From assembly GCF_003716585.1 (NCBI RefSeq), contig NZ_PTJO01000005.1, positions 248,001 to 312,000 of the forward strand: a stretch of DNA of 64,000 bases, written 5' to 3'. The position numbers and the translations under genes are program-made. Origin of the DNA: Corynebacterium alimapuense (GTDB lineage: Bacteria > Actinomycetota > Actinomycetes > Mycobacteriales > Mycobacteriaceae). Position 1 is the stretch's first letter. Every line of letters begins with the position of its first letter. Positions 44,280 through 56,345 of this stretch are shown here, one piece after another. Below the pieces are notes generated by a model. That model was given only the letters and a program-made list of their open reading frames with translations, did not search any database and was not told where the DNA came from.

Positions 44280-44996
44280 GTGTCCAATTCGTCGCCCAAG
44301 AATAAAAGCGCACAGGCCACCTCCGGTTTCGCCGGATTGCCGACGTGGTCTGGCATCGCCATCGTCATTGCGGCGTTGACCACCGGCCTATTGCTGAGCA
44401 TCAACGCCCAGCAAATCAGCTGGCCCTATCTGCTCTTTTTCGCGGTAGCGGGTATCGCGGTGGCCTTGCTGACCGAGGTTCGTGGACTATTTCTTACGAT
44501 CGCTTCGATGCCTCTGTTGTTCGCCATCATGACGCTGTTAACTTCGTGGTCGATTGGGCGAAGCCTCTCTGCTGAAGGTAGCGCAGCCTTTTCAACAACC
44601 TCAATAGTCACGGCAATCTATCCCCTGGTGCAGTTTTTCCCCACCCTGATGATTGTCACGTTGATTGCCACCGCACTTGCGGTGCTCAGGGTATGGGTGG
44701 CAAAACGTAATGCGGTGGCCCGCGCAAGTGCTGCCACTAGGCACCGGCGCCGAGCAGCAGAGGCAAATCGCCGCAACCGCGACACCACCTCGCGTGCACG
44801 TAATAGAGCCAATGAGATCACCGTCGAAGAGCTCTTGGCGCGTAATCGCCGGCGGGAAACCTCTACGGCTGCCCAACCGCCGCGGCCCGAGACCCCACGG
44901 GCCCCACGCGCTGAACCTCAGCGATCAGAGCCCCGACGCCCCGACCCTCGCTCCCCAGAGCATCGCCACCGGCTCGACGACGATTTCTATTCCTAG
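44280..44996 (+). CDS. DUF6542 membrane protein
   Basis: 238 residues from a GTG. Helices lie at about residues 21-40 (WSGIAIVIAALTTGLLLSI), 48-63, 70-90 and 115-137, giving a four-helix membrane domain. The C-terminal 90 residues are cytosolic, very Arg/Pro-rich (RHRRRAAEANRRNRD, RRPDPRSPEHRHRLDDD) and likely disordered. Homologues of this type sit between lytB2 (ispH) and ychF in M. tuberculosis (Rv1111c), and here too the gene is next to ispH, converging on it 15 bp away. Function unknown. Confidence 0.85.
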   Translation: MSNSSPKNKSAQATSGFAGLPTWSGIAIVIAALTTGLLLSINAQQISWPYLLFFAVAGIAVALLTEVRGLFLTIASMPLLFAIMTLLTSWSIGRSLSAEGSAAFSTTSIVTAIYPLVQFFPTLMIVTLIATALAVLRVWVAKRNAVARASAATRHRRRAAEANRRNRDTTSRARNRANEITVEELLARNRRRETSTAAQPPRPETPRAPRAEPQRSEPRRPDPRSPEHRHRLDDDFYS

Positions 44997-45011
44997 ATCT
45001 TCCGAGTATTC

Positions 45012-45965
45012 CTAGGACCGAGCCGGACGCAGGTCACGCGGCAGGGAGAACACGATCTTCTCACTAGCAGTCGTGATCTGTTCCACCGAGGTGAATTCGT
45101 GCTGAGCAAGCAATTCTAGGACGTCTCGCACGAGGATCTCAGGCACCGAAGCACCAGAAGTTACTCCCACCGTGGATACGCCTTCGAACCATGCCTCATC
45201 GATCTGATCGGCAAAATCCACCAGGTAGGCGGCACCTACCCCCGATTCCAAAGCGACATCGACTAGTCGCTTGGAGTTTGATGAATTCTGCGAGCCCACC
45301 ACGATCATCAGATCGCAGCGCTCGGAAATAGCCTTGACCGCTACCTGACGGTTCTGAGTGGCATAGCAAATATCGTCGCTGGGCGGATCCTGCAGATGCG
45401 GGAAACGTCGTTTGAGGGCGTGTGCGATTTGCATCGTCTCATCCACCGAAAGAGTGGTTTGGGATAGCCACACCAGCGGCTGCTCTTCGAGAAATGCTGG
45501 GAGCTTGTCCACACCTTCGAGTCCGTCGATCAGGTGGGTGTCATTGGGGGCCTCCCCCATCGTGCCTTCCACCTCTTCATGGCCTTCATGGCCGATGAAC
45601 AAAATTTGGTACCCATCACGAACGAACCGCTTGACCTCGTTGTGCACCTTGGTCACCAGCGGACAGGTCGCATCGAGAGTTCGCAGGTTCAGTGTCTCCG
45701 CGGAGCGGTGGACGGCTGGGGAGACTCCATGGGCAGAAAAAACCAGGTGTGCCCCCGCAGGAACTTCCTCCGTTTTGTCCACGAATATCGCGCCGCGCTC
45801 AGCGAGGGTGTCCACCACGTATCGGTTGTGCACAATTTCCTTACGCACGTACACGGGTGCACCGTATTTATCGAGGGCCTTTTCCACGGTCTCTACGGCA
45901 CGGTCGACTCCAGCACAGTAACCACGTGGGGCTGCGAGAAGGACCTTCTTTTCTGCTTCGCTCAT
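45012..45965 (-). CDS. ispH: IspH/LytB, HMBPP reductase
   Basis: Last enzyme of the MEP isoprenoid pathway: reduces HMBPP to IPP and DMAPP using a [4Fe-4S] cluster. 317 residues. Cluster cysteines: [10 protein letters not shown] (Cys17), [11 protein letters not shown] (about 100) and [11 protein letters not shown] (about 203). Active-site His residues lie in HNRYVVDTL (about 47), SAHGVSP (about 78) and IGHEGHEE (about 129), and [10 protein letters not shown] near 170 is conserved. -10 TAGGGT ends 6 nt before the ATG, so the mRNA is probably leaderless. Divergent from xseA. Confidence 0.97.
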   Translation of the reverse strand: MSEAEKKVLLAAPRGYCAGVDRAVETVEKALDKYGAPVYVRKEIVHNRYVVDTLAERGAIFVDKTEEVPAGAHLVFSAHGVSPAVHRSAETLNLRTLDATCPLVTKVHNEVKRFVRDGYQILFIGHEGHEEVEGTMGEAPNDTHLIDGLEGVDKLPAFLEEQPLVWLSQTTLSVDETMQIAHALKRRFPHLQDPPSDDICYATQNRQVAVKAISERCDLMIVVGSQNSSNSKRLVDVALESGVGAAYLVDFADQIDEAWFEGVSTVGVTSGASVPEILVRDVLELLAQHEFTSVEQITTASEKIVFSLPRDLRPARS

Positions 45966-45971
45966 GGACCC

Positions 45972-45977
45972 ACCCTA
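45972..45977 (-). promoter_or_regulatory. -10 element TAGGGT, leaderless start of ispH
   Basis: TAGGGT on the minus strand ends 6 nt before the ispH ATG at 45965. On the opposite strand TAGACT (46000-46005) is a candidate -10 for xseA, leaving a leader of about 50 nt. Confidence 0.5.
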
Positions 45978-46061
45978 ACCAAAGCCTACGACTAAAGCCT
46001 AGACTTGCGTGGTCATCGTCAACCGGCATCCGACGGCCCGATCACGAAGGTGGACCCAGAT

Positions 46062-47303
46062 ATGGCAGCAAGCCCCAACTCTTCAGAGACTCCTTGGCCA
46101 GTTCGCACGCTCAATGCCGAGGTCAAAGGCTGGATTCAACGGCTTGGTTCCCTGTGGGTCGAAGGCCAGCTAACCCAGATCAACATCAAACCAACGTGGA
46201 AGTTGTCCTACCTAACTCTGCGGGATACCGAATCCGAAGCGTCGGTCCAGTTGACAGCTTCTACCTCCCTGTTGCGCGGGATGGCCACCCCACTGCGCGA
46301 TGGCGACCGCGTGGTCGTCCAGGCTCGTCCGGCGTTCTACGAAGGCCGTGGCTCCTTTTCCCTCTGGGTCAGCGAGATCCGGCTGCTAGGAATCGGTGAA
46401 TTACTCGCCCGGATTGAGGCCTTGCGTGGGCAATTGGCGGCCGAAGGCTTGTTTGATCTGGCACGCAAGCGAAAATTGCCCTATCTCCCCAACCGGGTGG
46501 GGCTGATCACCGGTCGAGGTTCTGCCGCGGAAAGAGACGTCCTAGCAGTAGCTCGCAGTCGCTGGCCGGAGGTAGATTTCCGAGTCATCAACACCCCAGT
46601 GCAAGGCGCCACGGCTGTTACGGAGATCATCTCCGCACTGCAGCTTCTCGACGCCGATGAGAGCGTCGATGTCATCATCATCGCCCGCGGCGGTGGCAGC
46701 GTGGAGGACCTGCTGCCCTTTTCTGAGGAATCTCTCCAGCGGGCAGTCGCGGCAGCAGTGACCCCCGTGGTCTCCGCTATCGGTCATGAGCCAGACAATC
46801 CGGTGCTGGATAATGTCGCCGATCTGCGCGCAGCTACCCCAACGGATGCCGCTAAGCGGGTCGTCCCAGATGTCGCCGAAGAACGAGCACTAGTAGCCGA
46901 GGCTCGTTCGCGGATGGCAGCAGCTCTACGCGGCTGGGTCAGCCGCGAGCGTCAAGGGTTGGCATCGATGCGTTCTCGCCCAGTGTTGGCAGATCCCATG
47001 ACTCCCATCACGAGAAGGCGTGAAGAAATTGAGCGGGCGCTAGCGATGATGAGGCGCGATATCCGCGTCCTGCTCGAACGCGAGAACGCCAAAACCCAAG
47101 CGCTGCGTTCGCAAATATCGGCGCTTGGTCCGGCTGCCACACTCTCGCGAGGCTATGCGGTGGTCCAAGTGGTCCCGCGTGATGGCTCTGCGCCGGAAGT
47201 GGTCATGAGCATCGATCAAACCCCACCTGGTAGTCAACTACGCATCCGAGTAGCTGATGGTTCCATCACCGCCGCAGGAATGTCTGCCACCCCGGCAGAC
47301 TAG
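46062..47303 (+). CDS. xseA: Exodeoxyribonuclease VII large subunit
   Basis: 413 residues from the ATG at 46062 (a GTG at 46050 is the main alternative). The N-terminal OB fold ([24 protein letters not shown]) binds DNA; the central catalytic domain has [13 protein letters not shown] near residue 147, [19 protein letters not shown] near 206 and [26 protein letters not shown] near 240; and a long coiled coil follows. The enzyme degrades single-stranded DNA from both ends. Partner xseB begins 40 bp downstream with an AGGGAGAT site. Confidence 0.96.
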   Translation: MAASPNSSETPWPVRTLNAEVKGWIQRLGSLWVEGQLTQINIKPTWKLSYLTLRDTESEASVQLTASTSLLRGMATPLRDGDRVVVQARPAFYEGRGSFSLWVSEIRLLGIGELLARIEALRGQLAAEGLFDLARKRKLPYLPNRVGLITGRGSAAERDVLAVARSRWPEVDFRVINTPVQGATAVTEIISALQLLDADESVDVIIIARGGGSVEDLLPFSEESLQRAVAAAVTPVVSAIGHEPDNPVLDNVADLRAATPTDAAKRVVPDVAEERALVAEARSRMAAALRGWVSRERQGLASMRSRPVLADPMTPITRRREEIERALAMMRRDIRVLLERENAKTQALRSQISALGPAATLSRGYAVVQVVPRDGSAPEVVMSIDQTPPGSQLRIRVADGSITAAGMSATPAD

Positions 47304-47343
47304 TCCAGATCAACCAATACTTGTTTTAGGGAGATAAAGATCA

Positions 47344-47589
47344 ATGAGTGACAACGTCGTAGGAAATGGACAGGCCGGGGACAATGCCCACCCGGGCGTC
47401 GATACGCTCAGTTATGAGCAAGCGCGCGATGAGCTGATCGAGACCGTCAAAATCCTCGAGCTCGGGCAGATGGGCCTCGACGAGTCCCTGAAATATTGGG
47501 AACGCGGCGAGGCGCTAGCTAGGCGCTGCGAAGAGCATCTCGACGGAGCATCCCGCAGAGTCGAAGATGCCCTCGCCACAGAGCGCTAA
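47344..47589 (+). CDS. xseB: Exodeoxyribonuclease VII small subunit
   Basis: 81 residues. The helical core [44 protein letters not shown] and VEDAL is the XseB family pattern. It binds the coiled coil of XseA in the holoenzyme. Its stop is 2 bp from the converging DUF4245 stop. Confidence 0.96.
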   Translation: MSDNVVGNGQAGDNAHPGVDTLSYEQARDELIETVKILELGQMGLDESLKYWERGEALARRCEEHLDGASRRVEDALATER

Positions 47590-47591
47590 AA

Positions 47592-48191
47592 CTAGAGTTC
47601 GGAAGGCAGCGGCTCGGAGAGCAGAGTCGCGCTAATGATAGTGCGGAAATCTTCTTCGAAGGCGGCACCGCTAAAGAGCAATCTGCTATCTCCGTGATCG
47701 ACCACCCAGAGGTCTCGAACATCGGCATATTCAGACTGATAGACCTCGACCTGATATCCCTCCAGATCGAAGGTGCGATCAAGCTCGCGCGGATCAGCGT
47801 CAATCTCCTTGACGGCATCTTCCAGCGATTGATCAGTCTGAGTCAGCTGGATATAGCCCTGATCGGCAGTTACCCAGCCGACCACCGGTGCTGGCGTGTC
47901 ACCAATATAGGAACGACGAGCGGAGTTGGTGACCCATCCTTCCGGGCTCTCGGGAAGATACAACGGGTAATCCGTGGCTCGAGCCTCCAGCCCCATAAAA
48001 GACTCAGCGTCTACTTCACGGACGGGACCACCCTCTGGGGTGCCCGGCTCATAGCTACATAATCCGGTCGCGCCGACGGCAACCACCATCGCCACGATGA
48101 TTACGGCCAAGGACAGTATCATGTCCCAGCCGCCCTGATAGATCCTAGGTTTATCCTCAGCTGCCACGCGCACAAGTATGGCACGAGCCAC
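47592..48191 (-). CDS. DUF4245 membrane-anchored protein
   Basis: 199 residues from a GTG, with GGGAAAGGG directly before it; an in-frame GTG six codons later or the ATG at 48122 are other possible starts. A short cytosolic lead (KPRIYQGGWDM) precedes one membrane helix (ILSLAVIIVAMVVAVGATGLC, about residues 25-45), and the rest lies outside: YPLYLPESPEGWVTNSARRSYIGDT and the GWVTADQGYIQLTQTDQS segment of the family. Homologues lie next to glpX in M. tuberculosis (Rv1100). Function unknown; envelope location predicted. Confidence 0.85.
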   Translation of the reverse strand: MARAILVRVAAEDKPRIYQGGWDMILSLAVIIVAMVVAVGATGLCSYEPGTPEGGPVREVDAESFMGLEARATDYPLYLPESPEGWVTNSARRSYIGDTPAPVVGWVTADQGYIQLTQTDQSLEDAVKEIDADPRELDRTFDLEGYQVEVYQSEYADVRDLWVVDHGDSRLLFSGAAFEEDFRTIISATLLSEPLPSEL

Positions 48192-48372
48192 CCCTTTCCC
48201 GGAATACTGGGCCGATCCTGTCGATTAGACGGAATATCCCCCTCTTTCGGGTGGAGATTCTGCGTCGGCGAGCCCTGGAAGGTGCAACAATAAAAGGCAG
48301 TGGGTGGAGGATTCATCCACGTCAGTTAAATACTGAGCGCTAAAAACTTTTTGCCTGCAGGAGGCCGATCAC

Positions 48373-49386
48373 ATGAATGCACCCCACCTCGAAGTTCCGG
48401 ACCGTAACTTGGCCATGGAACTCGTCCGTGTCACGGAAGCAGCTGCCCTCGCATCGGGACGCTGGGTCGGTCGCGGTAGGAAAGAGGACGGTGATGGCGC
48501 GGCAGTCGACGCCATGCGCCAGCTGATCAACTCCGTGAACATGAACGGTGTGGTCGTCATCGGCGAGGGCGAGAAGGATGAAGCCCCGATGCTGTTCAAC
48601 GGCGAGCATGTCGGCAACGGCCAAGGCGCTGAGATTGACATCGCAGTTGACCCCGTCGATGGCACCACGTTGATGGCTGAGGGCCGTCCGAACGCTATTT
48701 CAGTCATTGCTGCCTCCGAGCGGGGTTCAATGTATGACCCCTCCGCAGTGTTCTACATGGACAAGATTGCCGTTGGCCCGGAAGCTGCTGGCTCCATCGA
48801 CATCGAAGCTCCTGTCTCCCACAACATCAACGCTGTGGCACGCGTCAAGGGCATCAAGCCCGCTGACGTGACTGTCGTCGTCTTGGATCGCCCCCGCCAC
48901 AATGAATTGATCGCTGATATCCGCCGCGCAGGCGCCAAGGTTCGTCTCATCTCCGACGGTGACGTGGCCGGCGCTATCGCTGCTGCCCAGGATTCCAACT
49001 CCATCGATATCGCCATGGGTGTGGGCGGAACTCCTGAGGGCATCATTACCGCTTGTGCGCTCAAGTGCATGGGCGGAGAGATCCAGGGCAAGCTCGCGCC
49101 GATCGATGAAGCTGAAGCCGATCGCGCTCGTGCAGCTGGCCTGGATGTCAATGCTGTCTTAGGTCTCAATGACCTAGTTGCCTCTGATAACTGCTACTTC
49201 GCTGCTACCGGCGTGACCAACGGCGATATGCTCCGTGGCGTGTCCTACCGCGCTGACAGCGCAACCACCCGCTCTTTGGTTATGCGTTCAAAGTCCGGCA
49301 CCGTTCGTTATGTCGAGTCCCGCCACCAGCTGGCCAAGCTGCAGGAATATTCGGTAGTTGACTACTTCAAAGAGCCAACTACCTAA
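48373..49386 (+). CDS. glpX: Class II fructose-1,6-bisphosphatase GlpX
   Basis: 337-residue gluconeogenic enzyme converting fructose-1,6-bisphosphate to fructose-6-phosphate, metal-dependent. Motifs: [20 protein letters not shown] near residue 17, [14 protein letters not shown] near 58, the Li-sensitive phosphatase metal site [15 protein letters not shown] near 94, and [20 protein letters not shown] near 215. In corynebacteria class II enzyme is the main FBPase. GCAGGAGG precedes the ATG. The 181-bp upstream space contains the promoter shared divergently with the DUF4245 gene. Confidence 0.96.
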   Translation: MNAPHLEVPDRNLAMELVRVTEAAALASGRWVGRGRKEDGDGAAVDAMRQLINSVNMNGVVVIGEGEKDEAPMLFNGEHVGNGQGAEIDIAVDPVDGTTLMAEGRPNAISVIAASERGSMYDPSAVFYMDKIAVGPEAAGSIDIEAPVSHNINAVARVKGIKPADVTVVVLDRPRHNELIADIRRAGAKVRLISDGDVAGAIAAAQDSNSIDIAMGVGGTPEGIITACALKCMGGEIQGKLAPIDEAEADRARAAGLDVNAVLGLNDLVASDNCYFAATGVTNGDMLRGVSYRADSATTRSLVMRSKSGTVRYVESRHQLAKLQEYSVVDYFKEPTT

Positions 49387-49407
49387 TTTAGGCTGATCGG
49401 ACATACT

Positions 49408-49442
49408 CGGAGAGGGCGCTTGGCCCCGGTGGCCCCTCTCCG
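49408..49442 (+). terminator. Hairpin after glpX
   Basis: 9-bp stem (49408-49416 with 49434-49442) around a GC-rich loop, followed by ATTGCTTTCT, 22 nt after the glpX stop. Confidence 0.65.
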
Positions 49443-49504
49443 ATTGCTTTCTAGCCGGTGGCCCCACTTTTCATTCCCAACAACCGAACACAAGGTGGTT
49501 ATTC

Positions 49505-50908
49505 ATGACCCAGCAGGAATTCCGCATCGAGCACGACACGATGGGTGAGGTCAAGGTCCCCGTCAACGCACTATGGAGTGCTCAGACCCAGCGTGCCGTG
49601 GAGAACTTCCCGATCTCCGATCGCCCGCTCGAAAGCGCCCAGATTCGCGCCATGGGCCTGCTCAAGGCCGCTTGCGCTCAGGTGAATAAGGACCGCGGAC
49701 TGCTCAATGATGAGCAGGCAGACGCCATCATCACCGCGGCCAAGGAAATCGCCGACGGTAAGCATGACGCTGAGTTCCCCATCGATGTGTTCCAGACCGG
49801 TTCCGGTACCTCATCGAACATGAACGCCAATGAGGTCATTGCCTCCATCGCTAAGAAAAACGGCGTGGAGATCCACCCGAATGACCACGTCAACATGGGT
49901 CAGTCCTCCAACGACACCTTCCCCACCGCTACTCACGTAGCCGCTACCTTGGCAGCAGTCAACGACCTGGTGCCTAACCTCAAGGTCCTGCAGGCCTCCC
50001 TGGCAGCCAAGGCTATCGAGTGGAAGAGCGTCGTCAAGTCCGGCCGTACCCACCTCATGGATGCAGTTCCGGTCACCTTGGGCCAGGAGTTCGGTGGCTA
50101 CGCACGCCAGATCGAAGCTGGCATCGAGCGCGTCGAAGCTACCTTGCCGCGGCTCGGCGAGCTGCCCATCGGTGGCACCGCCGTGGGCACTGGCCTCAAC
50201 ACCCCGGCTGATTTCGGTGCCAAGGTCACAGCTGAGCTAGTTAAGCTGACCGGTGTCGAGGAACTGGTCGAGGCACGTAACCACTTCGAGGCTCAGGCCA
50301 ACCGCGATGGCTTGGTGGAGTTCTCTGCAGCCATGCGTGGTGTCGCAATCTCCCTGAACAAGATCGCCAACGACATCCGCTGGATGGGGTCCGGCCCGCT
50401 GACCGGACTCGGCGAGATCCACCTGCCGGACCTGCAGCCGGGTTCTTCCATCATGCCGGGCAAGGTCAACCCAGTGTTGGCAGAAACTGCCACTCAGGTT
50501 GCCGCCCAGGTCATCGGCAATGACGCCGCCATTGCTTTCGGTGGCGCCAATGGCCACTTCGAGCTCAACGTGTTCATCCCGATGATGGCCCGCAACGTGC
50601 TCGAGTCCGCCAAGCTGCTGGCTAATACCTCTCGGGTATTTGCGACCAAGCTGGTCGATGGCATTGAGCCCGACGTCGAGCGCATGCTCACCCTGGCGAA
50701 GTCTTCCCCTTCGATTGTCACTCCGCTGAACTCGGCAATTGGCTACGAAAATGCCGCCAAGGTTGCCAAGGCTGCGTTGAAGGAAGGCAAGACCATCCGT
50801 CAGACAGTCATCGACATGGGATTCGTCGATGACGAGGCCCTGACCGAAGAAGAACTGGATAAGCGACTCGACGTGCTGGCTATGGCCAACACTGACCGGG
50901 ATCAGTAG
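49505..50908 (+). CDS. fumC: Class II fumarate hydratase
   Basis: 467-residue TCA-cycle enzyme interconverting fumarate and malate; iron-independent, homotetramer. Motifs: [17 protein letters not shown] near residue 97, [13 protein letters not shown] near 137, [21 protein letters not shown] near 180, and the signature [12 protein letters not shown] near 316, with the catalytic Ser in the flexible SS loop. Preceded by AAGGTGG at good spacing. Placed next to glpX as in M. tuberculosis. Confidence 0.97.
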   Translation: MTQQEFRIEHDTMGEVKVPVNALWSAQTQRAVENFPISDRPLESAQIRAMGLLKAACAQVNKDRGLLNDEQADAIITAAKEIADGKHDAEFPIDVFQTGSGTSSNMNANEVIASIAKKNGVEIHPNDHVNMGQSSNDTFPTATHVAATLAAVNDLVPNLKVLQASLAAKAIEWKSVVKSGRTHLMDAVPVTLGQEFGGYARQIEAGIERVEATLPRLGELPIGGTAVGTGLNTPADFGAKVTAELVKLTGVEELVEARNHFEAQANRDGLVEFSAAMRGVAISLNKIANDIRWMGSGPLTGLGEIHLPDLQPGSSIMPGKVNPVLAETATQVAAQVIGNDAAIAFGGANGHFELNVFIPMMARNVLESAKLLANTSRVFATKLVDGIEPDVERMLTLAKSSPSIVTPLNSAIGYENAAKVAKAALKEGKTIRQTVIDMGFVDDEALTEEELDKRLDVLAMANTDRDQ

Positions 50909-50934
50909 TCTCTAGCCTTCTTCATCTTGCTGTG

Positions 50935-50983
50935 CCCTCGCTGCTCTAGCCTTATCCGTTTTCTACGGATCACGCAGCGGGGG
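50935..50983. terminator. Two-part hairpin between fumC and the converging 50995 gene
   Basis: Outer 10-bp stem with one G-U pair (50935-50944 with 50974-50983) and an inner ATCCGT/ACGGAT helix (50954-50959, 50965-50970). It lies between two converging stops and probably ends both transcripts. Confidence 0.7.
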
Positions 50984-50994
50984 CATTTGCTATG

Positions 50995-51963
50995 TCAATC
51001 AGTCTGGCCTCTAGTGATCAGTTGTAATAGGTAGGGCGTCGGGATGATCTTTAGCTCTCGGGCTTGTTTATCAAAGGTTGACAGGGTGGTCATCTCCCCC
51101 TCATGGAACATATGCAACAACGGCGAGACTGGGTGTGGGCTGTCATCAGCAATATGTGCAGCCACCGGGGCCATCCGTCCTAATGCCTCCAGCAAATCTT
51201 CGCCCTCGGTGATCTCTCGGAGCAGGAGGATATGCCGACTGGGCATAGCTACCAGCACTCCCAGGGAGCGATCTAGCTCAGGCGCCCAACTGTCTAGGAC
51301 TTCCTCCAGCACAATGGGAGCAGAGGAAAGATAGTAATTATCTGACTCGAAGGAATAAAAACGGGCACCGGGATGATCCTCAGAGCCCGGATGCACATGT
51401 GATCTAACGTTGGCTTTGTTGAGCTCTGCACGCAGATTATTCCGAGCTGCTCGGACCAGAGTCTCAAGATCATCGATTTTTCGCAGGCGCTCCAGCGGCA
51501 GCGTTCGAATCGAGTGCGCAGTATCTAACACCATGGTGACCGCAGTATCACTGGTGAAGCCGCGCACAGTAGCGGAGTTGAGGATATCGGCTTCCTCGGT
51601 GACAAGGCCGCCTAGCGGGGCCACCCGCAATCGAAGTCCGGCGTAGAGCTCAGCAGTATCTAATCCTGCAACCCGTTGATCCTCGACCATCGTCTCTATG
51701 AAGGATCTGGTCAGTAATTTCACCGCTCGAGGATGCTGGGAACTGGCAATTTCGTCGATCAATCCCTGAAGGTTAAGTGTGATCCGTTCATGGCTCGGAT
51801 GATCAATGATGCCGCGGTTGCCATCGAATCGGATACTAGCCCCAGATTCTGCCAGCTTCTCGCGCAGCTCAGCGCGTAGCTGATGCGCCTGACGGTGACT
51901 GAGCCCCGGGTAGTGCTCATCAGGCTGTGCCGAGAAACGCCGGGAGCGACGATGAAAAAACAA
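50995..51963 (-). CDS. Soluble protein of unknown function
   Basis: About 322 residues from a TTG at 51963, with GGGGGA at 6-nt spacing; a longer reading from 52026 would cover the divergent TetR promoter and operator and is less likely. The N-terminus is basic (FFHRRSRRFSAQPDEHYPGLSHRQAHQL). The middle is helical with acidic patches, and a C-terminal strand-helix unit SLGVLVAMPSRHILLLREITEGE distantly recalls DUF1444-type proteins; that is only an impression. No signal peptide or membrane segment. It is divergent from a TetR-MFS pair but probably unrelated to it. Confidence 0.72.
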   Translation of the reverse strand: MFFHRRSRRFSAQPDEHYPGLSHRQAHQLRAELREKLAESGASIRFDGNRGIIDHPSHERITLNLQGLIDEIASSQHPRAVKLLTRSFIETMVEDQRVAGLDTAELYAGLRLRVAPLGGLVTEEADILNSATVRGFTSDTAVTMVLDTAHSIRTLPLERLRKIDDLETLVRAARNNLRAELNKANVRSHVHPGSEDHPGARFYSFESDNYYLSSAPIVLEEVLDSWAPELDRSLGVLVAMPSRHILLLREITEGEDLLEALGRMAPVAAHIADDSPHPVSPLLHMFHEGEMTTLSTFDKQARELKIIPTPYLLQLITRGQTD

Positions 51964-52058
51964 GACAGCTCCCCCTGGTCGGTTATGTGTGGAGCCGACG
52001 CTATCACCGGATCCTGCCAGATGCACTCAGCTCAGTATTCACGGAGTCAGTGCAATTT

Positions 52059-52088
52059 TACACTTGGTGCAAACGTGCACTCGGTGTA
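52059..52088. promoter_or_regulatory. Palindromic operator of the TetR-MFS operon
   Basis: 30-bp interrupted palindrome TACAC-3nt-GTGCA-4nt-TGCAC-3nt-GTGTA; all ten paired positions of the four 5-bp blocks match. It covers the space between the predicted -35 and -10, so the repressor encoded just downstream would block its own promoter. Both halves are themselves near-palindromes, so two dimers may bind. Confidence 0.75.
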
Positions 52089-52092
52089 CTCT
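52064..52092 (+). promoter_or_regulatory. Leaderless promoter of the tetR-MFS operon
   Basis: -35 TTGGTG (52064-52069), 17-nt spacer, -10 TACTCT (52087-52092), then 8 nt to the GTG at 52101. There is no ribosome-binding site, so the transcript most likely starts at the GTG. Confidence 0.65.
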
Positions 52093-52100
52093 TTCCTCTC

Positions 52101-54316
<2,216 letters not shown>

Positions 54317-54337
54317 TCCACGCTTCACAAAACTGCC

Positions 54338-54396
54338 CCCACCTGCATGAGGAATCTGTTGTTGCAATTTAGCCAACAGATCTTTTCGCAGGTGGG
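54338..54396. terminator. Two-part terminator between the MFS gene and the S66 peptidase gene
   Basis: Outer 9-bp stem (54338-54346 with 54388-54396) and inner 8-bp ATCTGTTG/CAACAGAT helix (54354-54361, 54374-54381). It ends exactly at the stop of the converging peptidase gene and can serve both directions. Confidence 0.75.
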
Positions 54397-55449
54397 TTAG
54401 CTGTAGTTGGCCGTGACAGTTCTCGTGATGGCATCGAGACAGACAACTCCCCCATGCGGAATAATCCACTGTGGCCGCGTGTGACCAAACGGAATCCCGG
54501 CACAGATAACAGCGTCTGGGTTGTACGCGTTTACCTGCTCAATGATCGTCTCGTACTGATCTTGTCTTAGTCGTGCGCGTTCAGCGGTCTCCGGAACCGG
54601 TTGCCCCAATGCACTCACGGGTGGACGGGCTACCAATACCCCTGCGGCGGCAGCCAGGATTCCTCGTTCGCCTAAGGCTCTGACCCATCCTTTGACTTGG
54701 GCTGCTGAGTTAAGCTCCTCGCTGGTCTCAAAGAGCACGATCGATCCTTCGAGATCACTGATCGTCGGCATTCGGCCAGCTATCGCAATCTGGTCAATAA
54801 CATCGAGACAACCGCCCCACGTTCTGGCTTCCACCACCGTTTGCGGCCCAGCCCACCTCCAAGGTTCAGTTTCCTCGCGAACACCGAAGTGCGTCAACGC
54901 CCGAGGATCAGTCCATTCGATACCAAAGTCCTCCGACTCGCCAGGCTCTGTCAGCCCGATAGTTCCGCCGTCAATGAGTGCAGCACGAAGCGATGACAAG
55001 TGCACCTCGTCCACATAGGGCCCTGAACCAAGATGGACTTGAGTAGAACCGCCGTAGTAGCTATTAATACCCAAGCTCCACAGGAAGTTGTGCAAGTTAG
55101 TGTTATCGCTATAACCCACAAATGGCTTGGGATTAGCCGCAATGACCTCGGCATCAAGGTGACTAATGACAGTGACCTGGTCGTTGCCACCAATCGTCGC
55201 AAGTATGGCCCCGATAGCAGGATCAGCAAAGGCATTCACAATATCAACCGCTCGCGCTTGAGCACTTGCCCCCAGTTCTCGCGTGGTTGGATACTCAACG
55301 GGAATCAACCCGGTGGTCTCAGTCAACCGCTTCATCGCCTGCTCATGAACCGCTTCTGACATCGCTGGAGCAGCCACTGCCGGGGACAGAACTGCAACTC
55401 GATCACCCGCACGAAGCTTCCTGCTGGCCACCCATTTTTGTGAATTCAT
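54397..55449 (-). CDS. S66 family LD-carboxypeptidase / MccF-like serine peptidase
   Basis: About 350 residues from the ATG at 55449 (an earlier start at 55518 is possible). S66 peptidases cleave L-D bonds of muropeptides in cell wall recycling, or, as MccF, detoxify microcin C-type peptide-nucleotides. Features: LRAGDRVAVLSPA at the N-terminus, ILATIGGNDQVTVISHLD, the nucleophile Ser in FVGYSDNTNL near residue 113, and the His in GIPFGHTRPQ near 326. The extra length and the WTDPRALTHFGVREETEPWRW insert are closer to MccF-like members than to LdcA. No signal peptide: cytosolic. Confidence 0.85.
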   Translation of the reverse strand: MNSQKWVASRKLRAGDRVAVLSPAVAAPAMSEAVHEQAMKRLTETTGLIPVEYPTTRELGASAQARAVDIVNAFADPAIGAILATIGGNDQVTVISHLDAEVIAANPKPFVGYSDNTNLHNFLWSLGINSYYGGSTQVHLGSGPYVDEVHLSSLRAALIDGGTIGLTEPGESEDFGIEWTDPRALTHFGVREETEPWRWAGPQTVVEARTWGGCLDVIDQIAIAGRMPTISDLEGSIVLFETSEELNSAAQVKGWVRALGERGILAAAAGVLVARPPVSALGQPVPETAERARLRQDQYETIIEQVNAYNPDAVICAGIPFGHTRPQWIIPHGGVVCLDAITRTVTANYS

Positions 55450-55655
55450 CTGGGAATCAAACCATAAAACAGTCTCCGTTATGGCCTGCCATGTCTCGTG
55501 CCGAGATCTCAGCAGCACATTGCGATAGGAGCGAGAATCTGCGAAGGCTACCTGATTCCAATCAGATCATAGTGACAGCAGCAGGATCTGTGCACACACT
55601 TTCTGCCGCTGTCAGTCCTATCACTGTCAGCTCTGCTACCGAAGTCTCTTCAGTA

Positions 55656-56345
55656 TCAGAGGACGCCAAGACCGGTGAGTGCCTTGATCATGAACCAGGT
55701 ACCAAAGACGGCACCCAAAATGATCATGATGATCCGGTTGTTGGCACTAAGCCAAGTGGTCATGCGCTCTAGCAGGACATCGGAGCGCTTGGGCATGAGC
55801 GTTGCGATGGCGAGAACACTGATATGGGCAATTTCAGATACCACTACAAAGATCAAGAACACTCCGGCTGCTGCTGCAAGGCTGAGCTGAGCATCCGAGA
55901 TCGCGCTGATGCCGGAGAGGGTGAAAACCCAGAACTTCGCACCAATAATGAGCAATCCAGCGCCGATCAAGAACGCCTTTTTAGGAGTCATCGACGAGAC
56001 TGCCGACATCCACTTCGGCGGCGGGGCATCCTCATCTTCATGCGTGAGTAGCTGCTTCGCACCAGTGACAAAAAACAGCAATGCCACCACCAGCAACAGC
56101 ACTGAAGAAACAACTCCAGGGCCGTCGTTGCCGGACTCGGTCTGCGTACTAGCGGTAAAAACTAAACCAAAAAGCACACCTTGAGCAAGGCGAACCGAGG
56201 TCATTCCGCCCACCCACGCCATGGCAGTACGAATCCCACCTGGCGTCTTCAGCAGCAAGATCGTGATAATAATCTGGATCGGCACGATGGCGCTGCCGAT
56301 CATCAACGGCAATAGGGTGGTCCACATATCTAACATTTTTAGCAC
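55656..56345 (-). CDS. GAP (Sap-like) family membrane protein
   Basis: 229 residues with six hydrophobic helices: LLPLMIGSAIVPIQIIITILLL with GGIRTAMAWVGGMTSVRLAQG, then VSSVLLLVVALLFFVTGAKQLL, and KKAFLIGAGLLIIGAKFWVF. This matches the GAP/Sap family, in which mycobacterial members (Sap, Gap) help move sulfolipid or glycopeptidolipid to the surface. ATG at 56345 abuts the stop of the DUF1214 gene, so they form one operon. Cargo here unknown; no lipid synthase genes adjoin. Confidence 0.82.
   Translation of the reverse strand: MLKMLDMWTTLLPLMIGSAIVPIQIIITILLLKTPGGIRTAMAWVGGMTSVRLAQGVLFGLVFTASTQTESGNDGPGVVSSVLLLVVALLFFVTGAKQLLTHEDEDAPPPKWMSAVSSMTPKKAFLIGAGLLIIGAKFWVFTLSGISAISDAQLSLAAAAGVFLIFVVVSEIAHISVLAIATLMPKRSDVLLERMTTWLSANNRIIMIILGAVFGTWFMIKALTGLGVL

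Noticed and set aside
45692..46399. Frame spanning the ispH start and xseA
   Set aside because: It crosses two well-supported divergent genes and has no motifs.
51927..52100. 58-residue extension of the tetR gene
   Set aside because: It would translate the operator and promoter; homology starts at the GTG.
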